Assembly: GCF_003316765.1 (NCBI RefSeq)
Contig: NZ_NIJF01000082.1
Span: forward strand, 1-64,000
Origin: Bacillus sp. P14.5
Lineage (GTDB): Bacteria; Bacillota; Bacilli; Bacillales; Bacillaceae_B
DNA length: 64,000 nucleotides
Reading direction: 5' to 3'
The translations under genes and the position numbers were made by a program. Below, piece by piece: positions 10,217 through 17,874 of this stretch. Positions within the stretch are counted from its first letter, which is position 1; each line of letters begins with the position of its first letter. The notes beneath the pieces are model-generated. The model saw nothing but the letters and a program-made list of their open reading frames with translations. It was not told the origin of the DNA and searched no databases.

Positions 10217-11247
10217 AATACTGGACATTCCGTCTTTTTAATAACCGTATCTCTATTCAATTGTCAATGCGCTGGCTTCTCACAGTCGCAATCTGGTCAG
10301 CAGTGGTTGGAGCTGTCTTCTTATTAAGTCTCTCCTCAGGGAGCAGCTGGATTCCCCTTACAGAAGTGTTTAAGCAAATCACGGGCCAATTTGATCAGCA
10401 TGCGTTTGTGGTGGAAACCCTGCGCCTCCCGAGGGCACTGCTTGCATTGTTAGTAGGTGCAGCACTTGGTGTAGCTGGCCTGATCTTGCAGAGTCTTGTA
10501 AGAAATCCCCTTGCTTCACCGGATATAATTGGAATCACAAGCGGTGCCTCTTTTGGTGCTGTCACATTTATTTCTTTCGGAGCTGGTGTGATCAGCATGC
10601 AGTTTCTGCCGCTTGCTGCAATTCTTGGGGCATTTCTCGCCGCACTATTAATCTATCTGATTTCCTGGAACAAAGGAGTAACGCCCATCACGCTGGTGCT
10701 TATCGGTGTCGGGCTGTCTGCGATAATGAAGGCATGTGTTACTTTTATGCTGGTGATGAGTGAAACCGCTACGACCACAAAATCCTACATCTGGCTGACG
10801 GGGAGTATATATGGAGCTTCATGGAGCGATGTGACCTCAATGATTTGGTGGCTTCTCATTCCAATTCCCCTAATGCTTATATTTGGAAGAGGATTGAATT
10901 TGACCGAAATCGGAGAGGATTTTTCTGTCAGTGTCGGGATCCGCGTACAGCTTCAGCAGTTTATCTTTCTCATGTGCAGCGTCATGCTCGCAGGGACTGC
11001 GGCAGCCTATGCGGGAGGAATTGAATTTGTCGGGCTGATGGCACCGCATATTGCAAGGCGCTTGGTCCACCGTTCATTCCCGGGGCTGGCTGTCGTTACA
11101 GCTCTTATTGGAGCGTTTCTTGTGCTAATAGCAGATCTTGCTGCCCGGACGCTTTTCCTGCCGCTTGATATACCTGCAGGCGTCTTTACAGCAGCAATCG
11201 GAGCACCATTTTTCCTCTATCTATTGTTTCGGTATCGAAATCAGTAA
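10213..11247 (+). CDS. yfhA: Iron-siderophore ABC permease (FecCD)
   Basis: A 344-residue inner-membrane permease with about nine hydrophobic segments. It has both family hallmarks: RNPLASPDIIGITSGAS near residue 97 and GFVGLMAPHIARRLV-type (here EFVGLMAPHIARRLV) near residue 275, the loop that contacts the ATPase. It starts inside the stop codon of the preceding permease, so the two are translationally coupled and probably form a heterodimer, as YfiZ/YfhA do in B. subtilis. No ATPase is encoded in this operon. In B. subtilis the shared ATPase YusV serves several such permeases, so a distant ATPase is expected. Confidence 0.88.
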   Translation: MKYWTFRLFNNRISIQLSMRWLLTVAIWSAVVGAVFLLSLSSGSSWIPLTEVFKQITGQFDQHAFVVETLRLPRALLALLVGAALGVAGLILQSLVRNPLASPDIIGITSGASFGAVTFISFGAGVISMQFLPLAAILGAFLAALLIYLISWNKGVTPITLVLIGVGLSAIMKACVTFMLVMSETATTTKSYIWLTGSIYGASWSDVTSMIWWLLIPIPLMLIFGRGLNLTEIGEDFSVSVGIRVQLQQFIFLMCSVMLAGTAAAYAGGIEFVGLMAPHIARRLVHRSFPGLAVVTALIGAFLVLIADLAARTLFLPLDIPAGVFTAAIGAPFFLYLLFRYRNQ

Positions 11248-11282
11248 CTCAACTCATAAATCGGATTAAAAGGAGACAGAGC

Positions 11283-11933
11283 ATGGACGTTTTACAACAA
11301 TACGGAGTCGAGAAGAAAGAAGGCAGAGAAGGCGTGCCGGCGGAGCAATTGAGAGACCCTGAAACTATCGCCGAGATCGTCGGCCGCTATGCCAAGGTAA
11401 GCGGCATAAAACTGGAATCTACAGCCGCATCGCTGGTAATCAAGCGATATGCCGTTTTAGTTGCTGCTGCTTCTCTTGAGTACTACGGGCTTCGTAAACA
11501 AGACAAAAACTGGTTGAAAAATGCGGAATTCCATTTTGATCGCTTTGCACTGCTGGTGGATGATCATCACCCAACGCTTAACGAGGACTGGAAAACAACC
11601 GTATTTGCTCATCACCTTACTCCAATGGTTGAACAGTTTTCAAAGACTTGCAGAATTCCTCAAAAGATTTTGTGGGAAAATATCGCTGTTCGTTTGCAGT
11701 CTGTTTTTCGAAAAAAAGCATCACAATTTCCCGATTCTCAGCTTCAGGAACTGTTCAATATAATGACGGACCCTGAAGCAAATTGGACAGGCTGCAGCGA
11801 AAATCCTTTCTCAAAATATCTGCAGAGACCTGAAGATTGGGGGATCGTTCCTGTCCGGGAGACTTGCTGCCGTCTTTACCAATTAAAAGAAGGACAGGAG
11901 CAGCCCTATTGCGGAAACTGCCCGCTTCGATGA
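11283..11933 (+). CDS. FhuF-like ferric siderophore reductase, 2Fe-2S
   Basis: A 216-residue cytoplasmic protein ending with CCRLYQLKEGQEQPYCGNC, the C-C-x10+-C-x2-C pattern that ligates a 2Fe-2S cluster in FhuF-type ferric reductases. The upstream helical body (FDRFALLVDDHHP, then VRLQSVFRKK) is typical of the IucA/IucC-FhuF domain. It would release iron from the imported siderophore by reducing Fe(III) in the cytoplasm. It is the last gene of the Fur-boxed uptake operon, 35 bp after the permease with RBS AAAGGAGA, and is closed by a strong terminator. Family call is confident; substrate range is not. Confidence 0.82.
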   Translation: MDVLQQYGVEKKEGREGVPAEQLRDPETIAEIVGRYAKVSGIKLESTAASLVIKRYAVLVAAASLEYYGLRKQDKNWLKNAEFHFDRFALLVDDHHPTLNEDWKTTVFAHHLTPMVEQFSKTCRIPQKILWENIAVRLQSVFRKKASQFPDSQLQELFNIMTDPEANWTGCSENPFSKYLQRPEDWGIVPVRETCCRLYQLKEGQEQPYCGNCPLR

Positions 11934-11973
11934 AAAGCATCTCGAGTCAGAGGGGCAGGACGGTGTTCCATCT

Positions 11974-12016
11974 ATATGAAAAGAGGACAAGGCTGGGATT
12001 TGTCCTCTTTTCATAT
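11974..12016 (+). terminator. Terminator of the siderophore operon
   Basis: Perfect 16-bp arms, ATATGAAAAGAGGACA and TGTCCTCTTTTCATAT, around an 11-base loop. Confidence 0.85.
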
Positions 12017-12308
12017 ATTCTTATATCATAGATATAGCCACATCCATAAGGGCTTAAGAGATATTCAAGACCTAGGGCTTGTCAGATCAATGCCAAGAAC
12101 GCCCCGCCATCCGGTTTGACCACAGAGATCCGGAACCTCATAAACTTGCAGAAAAATCCGGTTTTAATAATCTGTCCTTATCAACGTTTACGAAAAGAGC
12201 CTTTCAGGAAAATCCGAAAAGGCCAAACCGCGCAGTAATTTGCCTAGAACGAATTCATTTCTTTCAATTGCTCCAACCTCAATTAAAAATATAGATTACT
12301 GGTTATAA
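12017..12308. other. Intergenic stretch, no supported gene
   Basis: Between the ends of two converging operons. One open frame (12079-12294) has no ribosome binding site and no recognisable domain. I see no hairpin or promoter worth naming. Confidence 0.5.
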
Positions 12309-12310
12309 GA

Positions 12311-12350
12311 AAAAACCGGTAAGCCTCAATAAGTTAGACTTCCCGGTTTT
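12311..12350 (-). terminator. Terminator of the RiPP operon
   Basis: On the minus strand AAAACCGGGA pairs with TTACCGGTTTTTT, just after the last small ORF of the operon. Confidence 0.7.
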
Positions 12351-12353
12351 ATC

Positions 12354-12482
12354 TCAGTCATATTTACCTCTAGAATGCTTTTCAAGGCGTTGAACAATGT
12401 TTGGGGTATCTTTAGTCTGGACCTGTTTAGTATATTGATTCAAATTTTTATCCACTATCAATCTCTGAATATTCTTCCCCAA
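12354..12482 (-). CDS. 42-aa basic peptide at the end of the RiPP operon
   Basis: A TTG-initiated ORF of 42 codons placed 13 bp after the exporter permease. GGAGGAG lies five bases before the TTG. The product (begins MGKNIQRLIVDKNLNQ, ends LEKHSRGKYD) is hydrophilic and Lys/Arg/Gln-rich, with no signal or membrane segment. The operon terminator follows directly. I do not recognise it. By position it could be an immunity or accessory peptide, or the remnant of a longer gene. Supported mainly by the ribosome binding site and position. Confidence 0.45.
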   Translation of the reverse strand: MGKNIQRLIVDKNLNQYTKQVQTKDTPNIVQRLEKHSRGKYD

Positions 12483-12495
12483 GGCTTCTCCTCCA

Positions 12496-13230
12496 TTAAT
12501 AGTCTTTGGATCGGGACTTAATAAAAATCAACCCTATGCATAAGAAGATGATGAATATCAGATAAAGGACATTAACCAGCTCAATTCCTGTCCAGTTCCA
12601 TACACCCAGAAGAATTTCCTTCATGTGATAAAACGGATTAATATCTACAAAAACCTTCAAATAGCTTGGAAGCTGTTCCACAGGGAACATAAGTCCAGAC
12701 CCGAACAGTACATATTGGAACATGATAATTGTATAAGGCAGTACTTGCCTTGAGTTTTTGAACAGATTATGTGTCGATAAACTGAAGAGCAATGTAACTC
12801 CAATAATTGCTATAAAGGTAAGAATGAAAATAAACATATGGTCTGTAATATTTGTCTTGAATACAAACACACCAATCGCCAGAATTTGGGCAAATCCCAA
12901 AAGTGATAGAAACACACCCCTAATGATGTAGGTAAAGACAATTTGATAGATGCTTATAGATGACAGCACCATCCTTTTATGGATTCCTCGTTCTTTCTCG
13001 GTAACATATTGAAGGCCGATATTAAAAAATAGAACCAAGAAAGAGATCAGCAGACCATAAATGGGTATGTACGGTCCAAAATTCTCAGCCCCGCCTATCT
13101 GTGCGCTGAATATCTTCATGAAAACGAAGAAGAATATACCAGGAAGAATCATAATTGGAAGGGCAAAAAAAGGTTCTCTGAAGAAAACTAAAAAGTCATA
13201 CCTGCTCAGCTTCAAGATTGATTTATTCAT
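12496..13230 (-). CDS. ABC-2 type exporter permease of the RiPP cluster
   Basis: A 244-residue membrane protein with six hydrophobic segments and the ABC-2 layout (cytoplasmic N-terminus, paired loops with EKERGIHKRMVLS after TM2, a long final hairpin). It overlaps the ATPase gene upstream by eight bases, so the two are coupled and form a DrrB/LtnE-like exporter. Within this RiPP operon it would export the mature peptide or protect the producer. There is no peptidase domain, so leader removal needs another protein. Family is confident, cargo is inferred. Confidence 0.82.
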   Translation of the reverse strand: MNKSILKLSRYDFLVFFREPFFALPIMILPGIFFFVFMKIFSAQIGGAENFGPYIPIYGLLISFLVLFFNIGLQYVTEKERGIHKRMVLSSISIYQIVFTYIIRGVFLSLLGFAQILAIGVFVFKTNITDHMFIFILTFIAIIGVTLLFSLSTHNLFKNSRQVLPYTIIMFQYVLFGSGLMFPVEQLPSYLKVFVDINPFYHMKEILLGVWNWTGIELVNVLYLIFIIFLCIGLIFIKSRSKDY

Positions 13231-13953
13231 TTGCCACTTTCCTCTCTTTAATGATATTAAAGTAAGCTTCTTTAAAATAAAGAGTTTGGTGTTTTACTTT
13301 AAGCGCCTTAGGCTTTCCTTGTTCAACAATCTTTCCATTATTTAATATCATAACTTCATCAGCGTAAAGATCGACTTCTTCCAATGAATGCGTCGAAAGA
13401 ATGATAGTCGCTCCTTGTTCTTTAGCTATTTTGATACTCTCCCACAGGTCATTTGTCGCTTCAGGATCAAGACCGGTCGTGGGCTCGTCCAGGAAGAGGA
13501 GCTTTGGGGAATTGAGAAATGCACACGCCAGCAGCGTTCTCTTTTTCCACCCTCCGGATAACTTTTCGAACTTTACATTGAGGTGGGAATCCAGGGAGAA
13601 AGTCTTGATTACTTCGTTCACCCTCGCTTTGCTGATGTTATGGAAGGAGGCAAACAGATCCAGGATCTCCTTGATCTTCAGATAGGCGTACATTCCTCCT
13701 TCTTGGAAAACCACACCGATATTGGACCGGATTTTAGAAAGGTTGGATGACTTTTTCAGATCCATACCCAGAACGCTTACTTCTCCCGAGTCCCATTTCT
13801 TCAATGTCATAAGGGTTTCAAGAAGGGTTGTTTTACCTACTCCATTGGGTCCCATCACGGCCAAAATTTTACTTTCTGTAACATCAAATGATATTCCCTT
13901 TAAGACTTGTTTGGTTCCGTAGGTTTTTTTAGGTTCTTTACTGTCAGTATCAT
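13223..13953 (-). pseudogene. ABC exporter ATPase of the RiPP cluster, frameshifted near its start
   Basis: Nucleotide-binding subunit. Walker A is GPNGVGKTTLLE, Q-loop region VVFQEGGMY, signature LSGGWKK, Walker B LLFLDEPTTGLD, switch His in STHSLEE. The natural start is the ATG at 13953, after GAGGGTGA: it reads MILTVKNLKK and then falls out of frame in a run of seven A (about 13924-13930). Eight A would give LKKTYGTKQVLKGISF, the standard beginning of such ATPases. Everything downstream is open. It sits between the ThiF-like gene and the permease and pairs with the latter. Probably a base-calling error. Confidence 0.8.
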
Positions 13954-13955
13954 TT

Positions 13956-14936
13956 CTATTCACCCTCAATATTGATAATAGTTGAATTGAAGCTGTAATT
14001 GTTGAATGCAAAAACCTGGTTGATTGGCAGCTGGACGTCCTCTGCCAGGTATTTCAATGTATCTTTCTCCAAGTAGTACAGAATGCGGCTGATAAGGCCT
14101 GCTGTCACCAATGTTTGCGGAAGTGCCGGCAATGCAGTTACACCTTTGAAATTCCTTTTAAAATCTCCGTAATCGCAGCTTTCTTCATTAATCACCAAAG
14201 GACCGATTAGAAATTCGTCTGAGTAGAATCCATAATGGATAACCAGACCTTCCCCTGCAGCCTTACTATATTCCTCACCTGTAATGATTCCTTGATCAAG
14301 CAAGCGGTTGTCAAGAATGAAAACTTTATGTCCACTGTGGAGTTCTTCCAAGTACTCTTCAATGTTCTCAGAGGAAATTAATGATTGAACAAAATCCTCT
14401 GTACCTTCATTTCCTGAGCCGTTCATGCTTAACAGCTTCTTAAATTGTAAATCTTCAGCCTCTTCTTTGGTTGGAGGCATAATTTTAACCTCCATGTCTG
14501 CTTTTTCAAGGGCTCGAATCAGCGCAAGACTGGTTTCATTGATTCCCCAGATAATATAGATGCATCTTTCTCCTCGATGATCTCGGTACGTTTCAAAAAG
14601 TGTCTGCATATCGATTGTGCGGTCAAATTCATATTGGATAAAATCTTTCTTTACATCCTGATCATCGAAATCCCTGGTCTCAAAGAGGTGCGGATAATTT
14701 GAAAGCAATTTCAGTACCAGTCTTCCTTCCAATCTTCCGGATAGTTCCTGGATTGTTGTGAAATGCCGAATGACTGATTCAAAATCCAGTGAATACCGTA
14801 AAAATGATTCATTCACCTTAAACTTCAGGATGATTTTCTCCTCGTTTTTATCAAGGACAATCACTTCATTCTTAATCCTTGGATTGAGCAAGATAAGAAA
14901 GTCTTCTCTCAACCTTATTGCCTGGTCTTCCATCAT
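13956..14936 (-). CDS. Ocin-ThiF-like partner protein (TOMM E1-like)
   Basis: About 326 residues. The C-terminal part carries FLIGPLVINEESCDYGDFKR, the segment seen in ThiF/E1-like proteins that accompany YcaO cyclodehydratases, then LPALPQTLVTAGLISRIL. The middle part (RGERCIYIIWGINETSLALIRAL) resembles a degenerate nucleotide-binding Rossmann region. Such proteins carry or support the leader-binding RRE function and present the precursor to the YcaO enzyme. The start is one of two adjacent ATGs (14931-14936), eight bases after GGGGGG; the upstream SagB gene ends six bases away. It is more diverged than typical members, so the exact subfamily is uncertain. Confidence 0.65.
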   Translation of the reverse strand: MMEDQAIRLREDFLILLNPRIKNEVIVLDKNEEKIILKFKVNESFLRYSLDFESVIRHFTTIQELSGRLEGRLVLKLLSNYPHLFETRDFDDQDVKKDFIQYEFDRTIDMQTLFETYRDHRGERCIYIIWGINETSLALIRALEKADMEVKIMPPTKEEAEDLQFKKLLSMNGSGNEGTEDFVQSLISSENIEEYLEELHSGHKVFILDNRLLDQGIITGEEYSKAAGEGLVIHYGFYSDEFLIGPLVINEESCDYGDFKRNFKGVTALPALPQTLVTAGLISRILYYLEKDTLKYLAEDVQLPINQVFAFNNYSFNSTIINIEGE

Positions 14937-14941
14937 ATCTT

Positions 14942-15709
14942 TCACCCCCCTAAAATTGTGTAAAATACCATTTTTTCTTTTGGAAGATGCAGCAATTTTT
15001 TTATTTGATTCTCATGAAACCCTCCAAGGGGTACGCTGGAGATCCCTTTATAAGTACAGGTTAATAATAGATTCTGCGCCATATGACCTGCCTCCAGCAG
15101 CATTATGCGATAGGAAAGCTCCATATACTTTTCAGCCAAATCCTTATCGTTTCCAACCAGTACGACTGCAAACTGAGCATCTTCCAATGAAAAGAAGCCC
15201 ACATCAGTAGAGGCACTGATTCCATCGATATAAGTGAGGTCGATATTTTCCATTTCAACTACTTCATTGCTGTTTACATTGAACTTATACACCTTCTCTT
15301 CCAACAGGCCGCTATTCACAGAACGCCGGGTCGGCAGTATATAAACTTCGATTGAATAGAATTGCCCTCCGGAAGGGTAAGTCCGTTTCCGCTCATCTTG
15401 CTCACTGATGCCAAAGCTGTAGAGGAGGATTTCTTTGAAATCTTCTGCTCCTAAATCTTCTCCTTTGAAAATCCATGATGTTCTTCTTTGCTTTAACACC
15501 TGAACGAAAGACTTTCCTGACGATTTTTCAAATAAATCAGGGTCCATTTTAAACTTTATTCTTTTCCCTATCGAATCCAGATTCTTAACTGTGTATTCCT
15601 TTCTGGGTGCTTTCCGCATTTGAATCCTGGGCGCATGCCTTGAAACCTTGTGAAGTTCCTCGTATTTTCTCTTGGTCCCTTGCAGGTCAAACGAAAAGTT
15701 CCACTTCAT
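14942..15709 (-). CDS. SagB-type FMN azoline dehydrogenase
   Basis: A 255-residue nitroreductase-fold enzyme of the SagB/McbC group, which oxidises thiazolines or oxazolines to aromatic azoles using FMN. Visible motifs: RRTSWIF near residue 75, YPSGGQFYSIEVYI near 110 (phosphate-binding region of the family) and LLEAGHMAQNLLLTC near 205, the conserved core helix. The length fits a stand-alone SagB. Its ATG overlaps the stop of the preceding SpaB_C gene, and its own stop is followed closely by the ThiF-like gene. Together with the YcaO gene it implies azole formation on the Cys-rich cores. Confidence 0.85.
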   Translation of the reverse strand: MKWNFSFDLQGTKRKYEELHKVSRHAPRIQMRKAPRKEYTVKNLDSIGKRIKFKMDPDLFEKSSGKSFVQVLKQRRTSWIFKGEDLGAEDFKEILLYSFGISEQDERKRTYPSGGQFYSIEVYILPTRRSVNSGLLEEKVYKFNVNSNEVVEMENIDLTYIDGISASTDVGFFSLEDAQFAVVLVGNDKDLAEKYMELSYRIMLLEAGHMAQNLLLTCTYKGISSVPLGGFHENQIKKLLHLPKEKMVFYTILGG

Positions 15710-16575
15710 CAGCTCTCCACCCCTTCCTTTGTTTTCTTAAGAATCTTGGCCGCTGAACTTTCCAGGTTAGGAGGAAGACCGATACGGTTGTTGTACATAT
15801 GGATATAGGAAAATATTAAGTATGGAAGCTTGTCCCGCTTCCCTGCATCGATGATACTTGCCACGTTTTTGTTTATTTCTTCCATTTCCCTTTCAAATCT
15901 ATTGAAGACACTGCTGTTGGAAATACTCTTCTGTTTCCAGAATAATGTCCGGAATTTCTGTATCTGTTCCTGCCTGATTTGGCCTTTTTTATCGAACCTG
16001 CTCCAAAAAAGTTCGTATTGCACCAGAAGCTCCTCCTGCTCCTTTTCAGTCAAATAGTCCAACATCATTAAAAAGAAATCACAGGCCAGCAAGAGCTTGG
16101 AAGATAAGGAAATGGGACCTTTTGTTTCTCTTAATTTATACAGCGCCATTTTACTCGTCTGATGGAAAATGGATTCAGAAAATGCCATGATTTCCTTTCC
16201 CCCATACCTCTCGTATTCAGGCTTATACGGAATTTCCTTGATTGACATATCTTCAATCCAGTACAGTTCTTCCTCAGGGGGACGCCCGCCGTCAAATGAG
16301 TGCTCCTGATAATATGCTTCTTTCGATAGCTTAAATTGCGGTTGGTATCTTTTTTTAAATAACTTCAGGGTGTTCTCTAGTGACACATCCACTAACTCAG
16401 GATCACTTGATTGATACCGGAAGCGGATATGTGGGCCTCCCTGCCAGTACCGAATAAAGAAGGAACGGTCAACAGCATTCTTCTTTTCATCTAAAAAAGG
16501 GATCAAGTACTCTTTCAGAAATAAGTCGTGATAGGTCATATCGTGAATGAAAATATGCCTTGAATTCCATTCCAT
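15709..16575 (-). CDS. SpaB_C / thiopeptide-type biosynthesis protein
   Basis: A 288-residue stand-alone version of the C-terminal domain of LanB dehydratases. Diagnostic pieces are FIRYWQGGPHIRFRYQ near residue 42, YERYGGKEIMAFSESIFHQTS near 120 and HMYNNRIGL near the end. The domain eliminates glutamate from glutamylated Ser/Thr to make dehydroalanine or dehydrobutyrine; a diverged relative catalyses the [4+2] cycloaddition that forms the pyridine of thiopeptides. Conservation of RYGG and the NR motif points to the elimination role. It overlaps the SagB gene by one base. A second, more diverged SpaB_C-like gene lies at 21042-22139. Confidence 0.8.
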   Translation of the reverse strand: MEWNSRHIFIHDMTYHDLFLKEYLIPFLDEKKNAVDRSFFIRYWQGGPHIRFRYQSSDPELVDVSLENTLKLFKKRYQPQFKLSKEAYYQEHSFDGGRPPEEELYWIEDMSIKEIPYKPEYERYGGKEIMAFSESIFHQTSKMALYKLRETKGPISLSSKLLLACDFFLMMLDYLTEKEQEELLVQYELFWSRFDKKGQIRQEQIQKFRTLFWKQKSISNSSVFNRFEREMEEINKNVASIIDAGKRDKLPYLIFSYIHMYNNRIGLPPNLESSAAKILKKTKEGVES

Positions 16576-16581
16576 TAATAA

Positions 16582-17874
16582 TCACCTCAATGTATATTCC
16601 ACAGGGATATTCGCATGCCCGAAGAGGCACCCATACAGAAAATACTCCTGCATGCCAGTTTTGAATAGCTCCTGAAGATAGATGTCGTTCAAACTCTTAA
16701 ACGGCCTGGAAAATGAATGGCCGCTTGCAAAATAAACGGACAGGACATGGATGATTTCCGCTGCCTGTATATGGCTCTCTATGAATCTCTCAAGGTCATC
16801 TTCCTGGCTTTCAATAGACATGGCCAATAAGAAAGGGATATTCGTGAAATCTTCTCCGCCTTTGCTAAAGGAAGAAATTTGTATCTTGTCATCCAGCAGC
16901 TCTAATTCCCCGTCTGTATATTTATATCCACCTTCAAGGAAACCTTCCACACTCTGGATTACCACATATAATTTCAGTTTATAATCTGGTAAGGACAAGG
17001 TTAGCTTCCGAAGATACCGGAGAAATTGCTGGAATGATTCTTTTGGAAATGGGTGACCGGAACTGTACAAGCCGAATTTAGTATTCATCGAGTTCCGCTT
17101 TCCCCATTTATCGTTCAGATCTGCAATCATTGGGTAGTTTCTTGGGGAAACCCTTATTTCTTTAGGCTTTGCCTCTTTTAACAGCAGATCGATTCCAAGC
17201 CAGGATAACTCATTGGAATAATTATATTTCTTCTTAACTGTCACAGAATTCCGCAGCTTTTCTCCTTTACAGCTTGATTCATCTTCTTTCAACAGCATTG
17301 AGAAAAAGGTATAACAGTCATCACCATTCTTTATGCTTGCTTCGTTAAAGGCTTCGTTATATTTTTGAAAAGTAAAATGGGCACCTTCAGCCTTCTCGCC
17401 ATGTATGTCAAATGCAAGGTTCAATGCCGCCATAATATGTCCCGCTTCGAGCAGACACAAAGCAAAGCCGAACTCCCCATAAATTGAACAGACTCTCCAC
17501 ATATCCGAGCATATAACCAGTTCAGTAGTTCGGGAGTTTGAAGGACAAAATCCCAGATAAGCGAATTCATCCTTTCCGCTATCATATAAGTAGCAGTGGC
17601 CTTTATTCAGATAAACCGGGAAAAAAGGGTGGATACTTCTTGGTGACGGAACAGCCTTACGAAATAAGTAAGGATTCCCCTGACTGTATGTTTGGTACGA
17701 AAAAACACTTCGGATAACCGCTTTGATTAAAGAAGATAGCCCTTGGACCTCCTCTTTCCTTTCTTGGGCGCTGTAATTGAATATAGTTGATGCCGGAGGT
17801 ACATGCTGCAATGAATGCACCTTTCGATTACTTTCATATCTATCTCTCGTGTAACGCCCGAACAAATCAATCAT
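16582..17874 (-). CDS. Nitroreductase-fold protein (second SagB-like enzyme)
   Basis: A 430-residue protein with two nitroreductase-like halves. The first half has SPRSIHPFFPVYL, the counterpart of the family's PSgG-h-e-Y motif, and FGFALCLLEAGHIMAALNLA, matching the core helix. The second half (after residue 270) repeats a weaker version, beginning YSSGHPFPKESF. Paired or fused SagB-like proteins occur in azole-peptide clusters, one sometimes as a catalytically weak partner. Here the usual Gly-Gly of the FMN loop is replaced, so activity is uncertain. It overlaps the YcaO gene by four bases. Possible roles are a partner of the SagB enzyme or a separate reductase. Confidence 0.6.
   Translation of the reverse strand: MIDLFGRYTRDRYESNRKVHSLQHVPPASTIFNYSAQERKEEVQGLSSLIKAVIRSVFSYQTYSQGNPYLFRKAVPSPRSIHPFFPVYLNKGHCYLYDSGKDEFAYLGFCPSNSRTTELVICSDMWRVCSIYGEFGFALCLLEAGHIMAALNLAFDIHGEKAEGAHFTFQKYNEAFNEASIKNGDDCYTFFSMLLKEDESSCKGEKLRNSVTVKKKYNYSNELSWLGIDLLLKEAKPKEIRVSPRNYPMIADLNDKWGKRNSMNTKFGLYSSGHPFPKESFQQFLRYLRKLTLSLPDYKLKLYVVIQSVEGFLEGGYKYTDGELELLDDKIQISSFSKGGEDFTNIPFLLAMSIESQEDDLERFIESHIQAAEIIHVLSVYFASGHSFSRPFKSLNDIYLQELFKTGMQEYFLYGCLFGHANIPVEYTLR

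Noticed and set aside
12079..12294. Open frame of 71 codons
   Set aside because: No ribosome binding site, no recognisable composition or motif, and it lies between two terminators.
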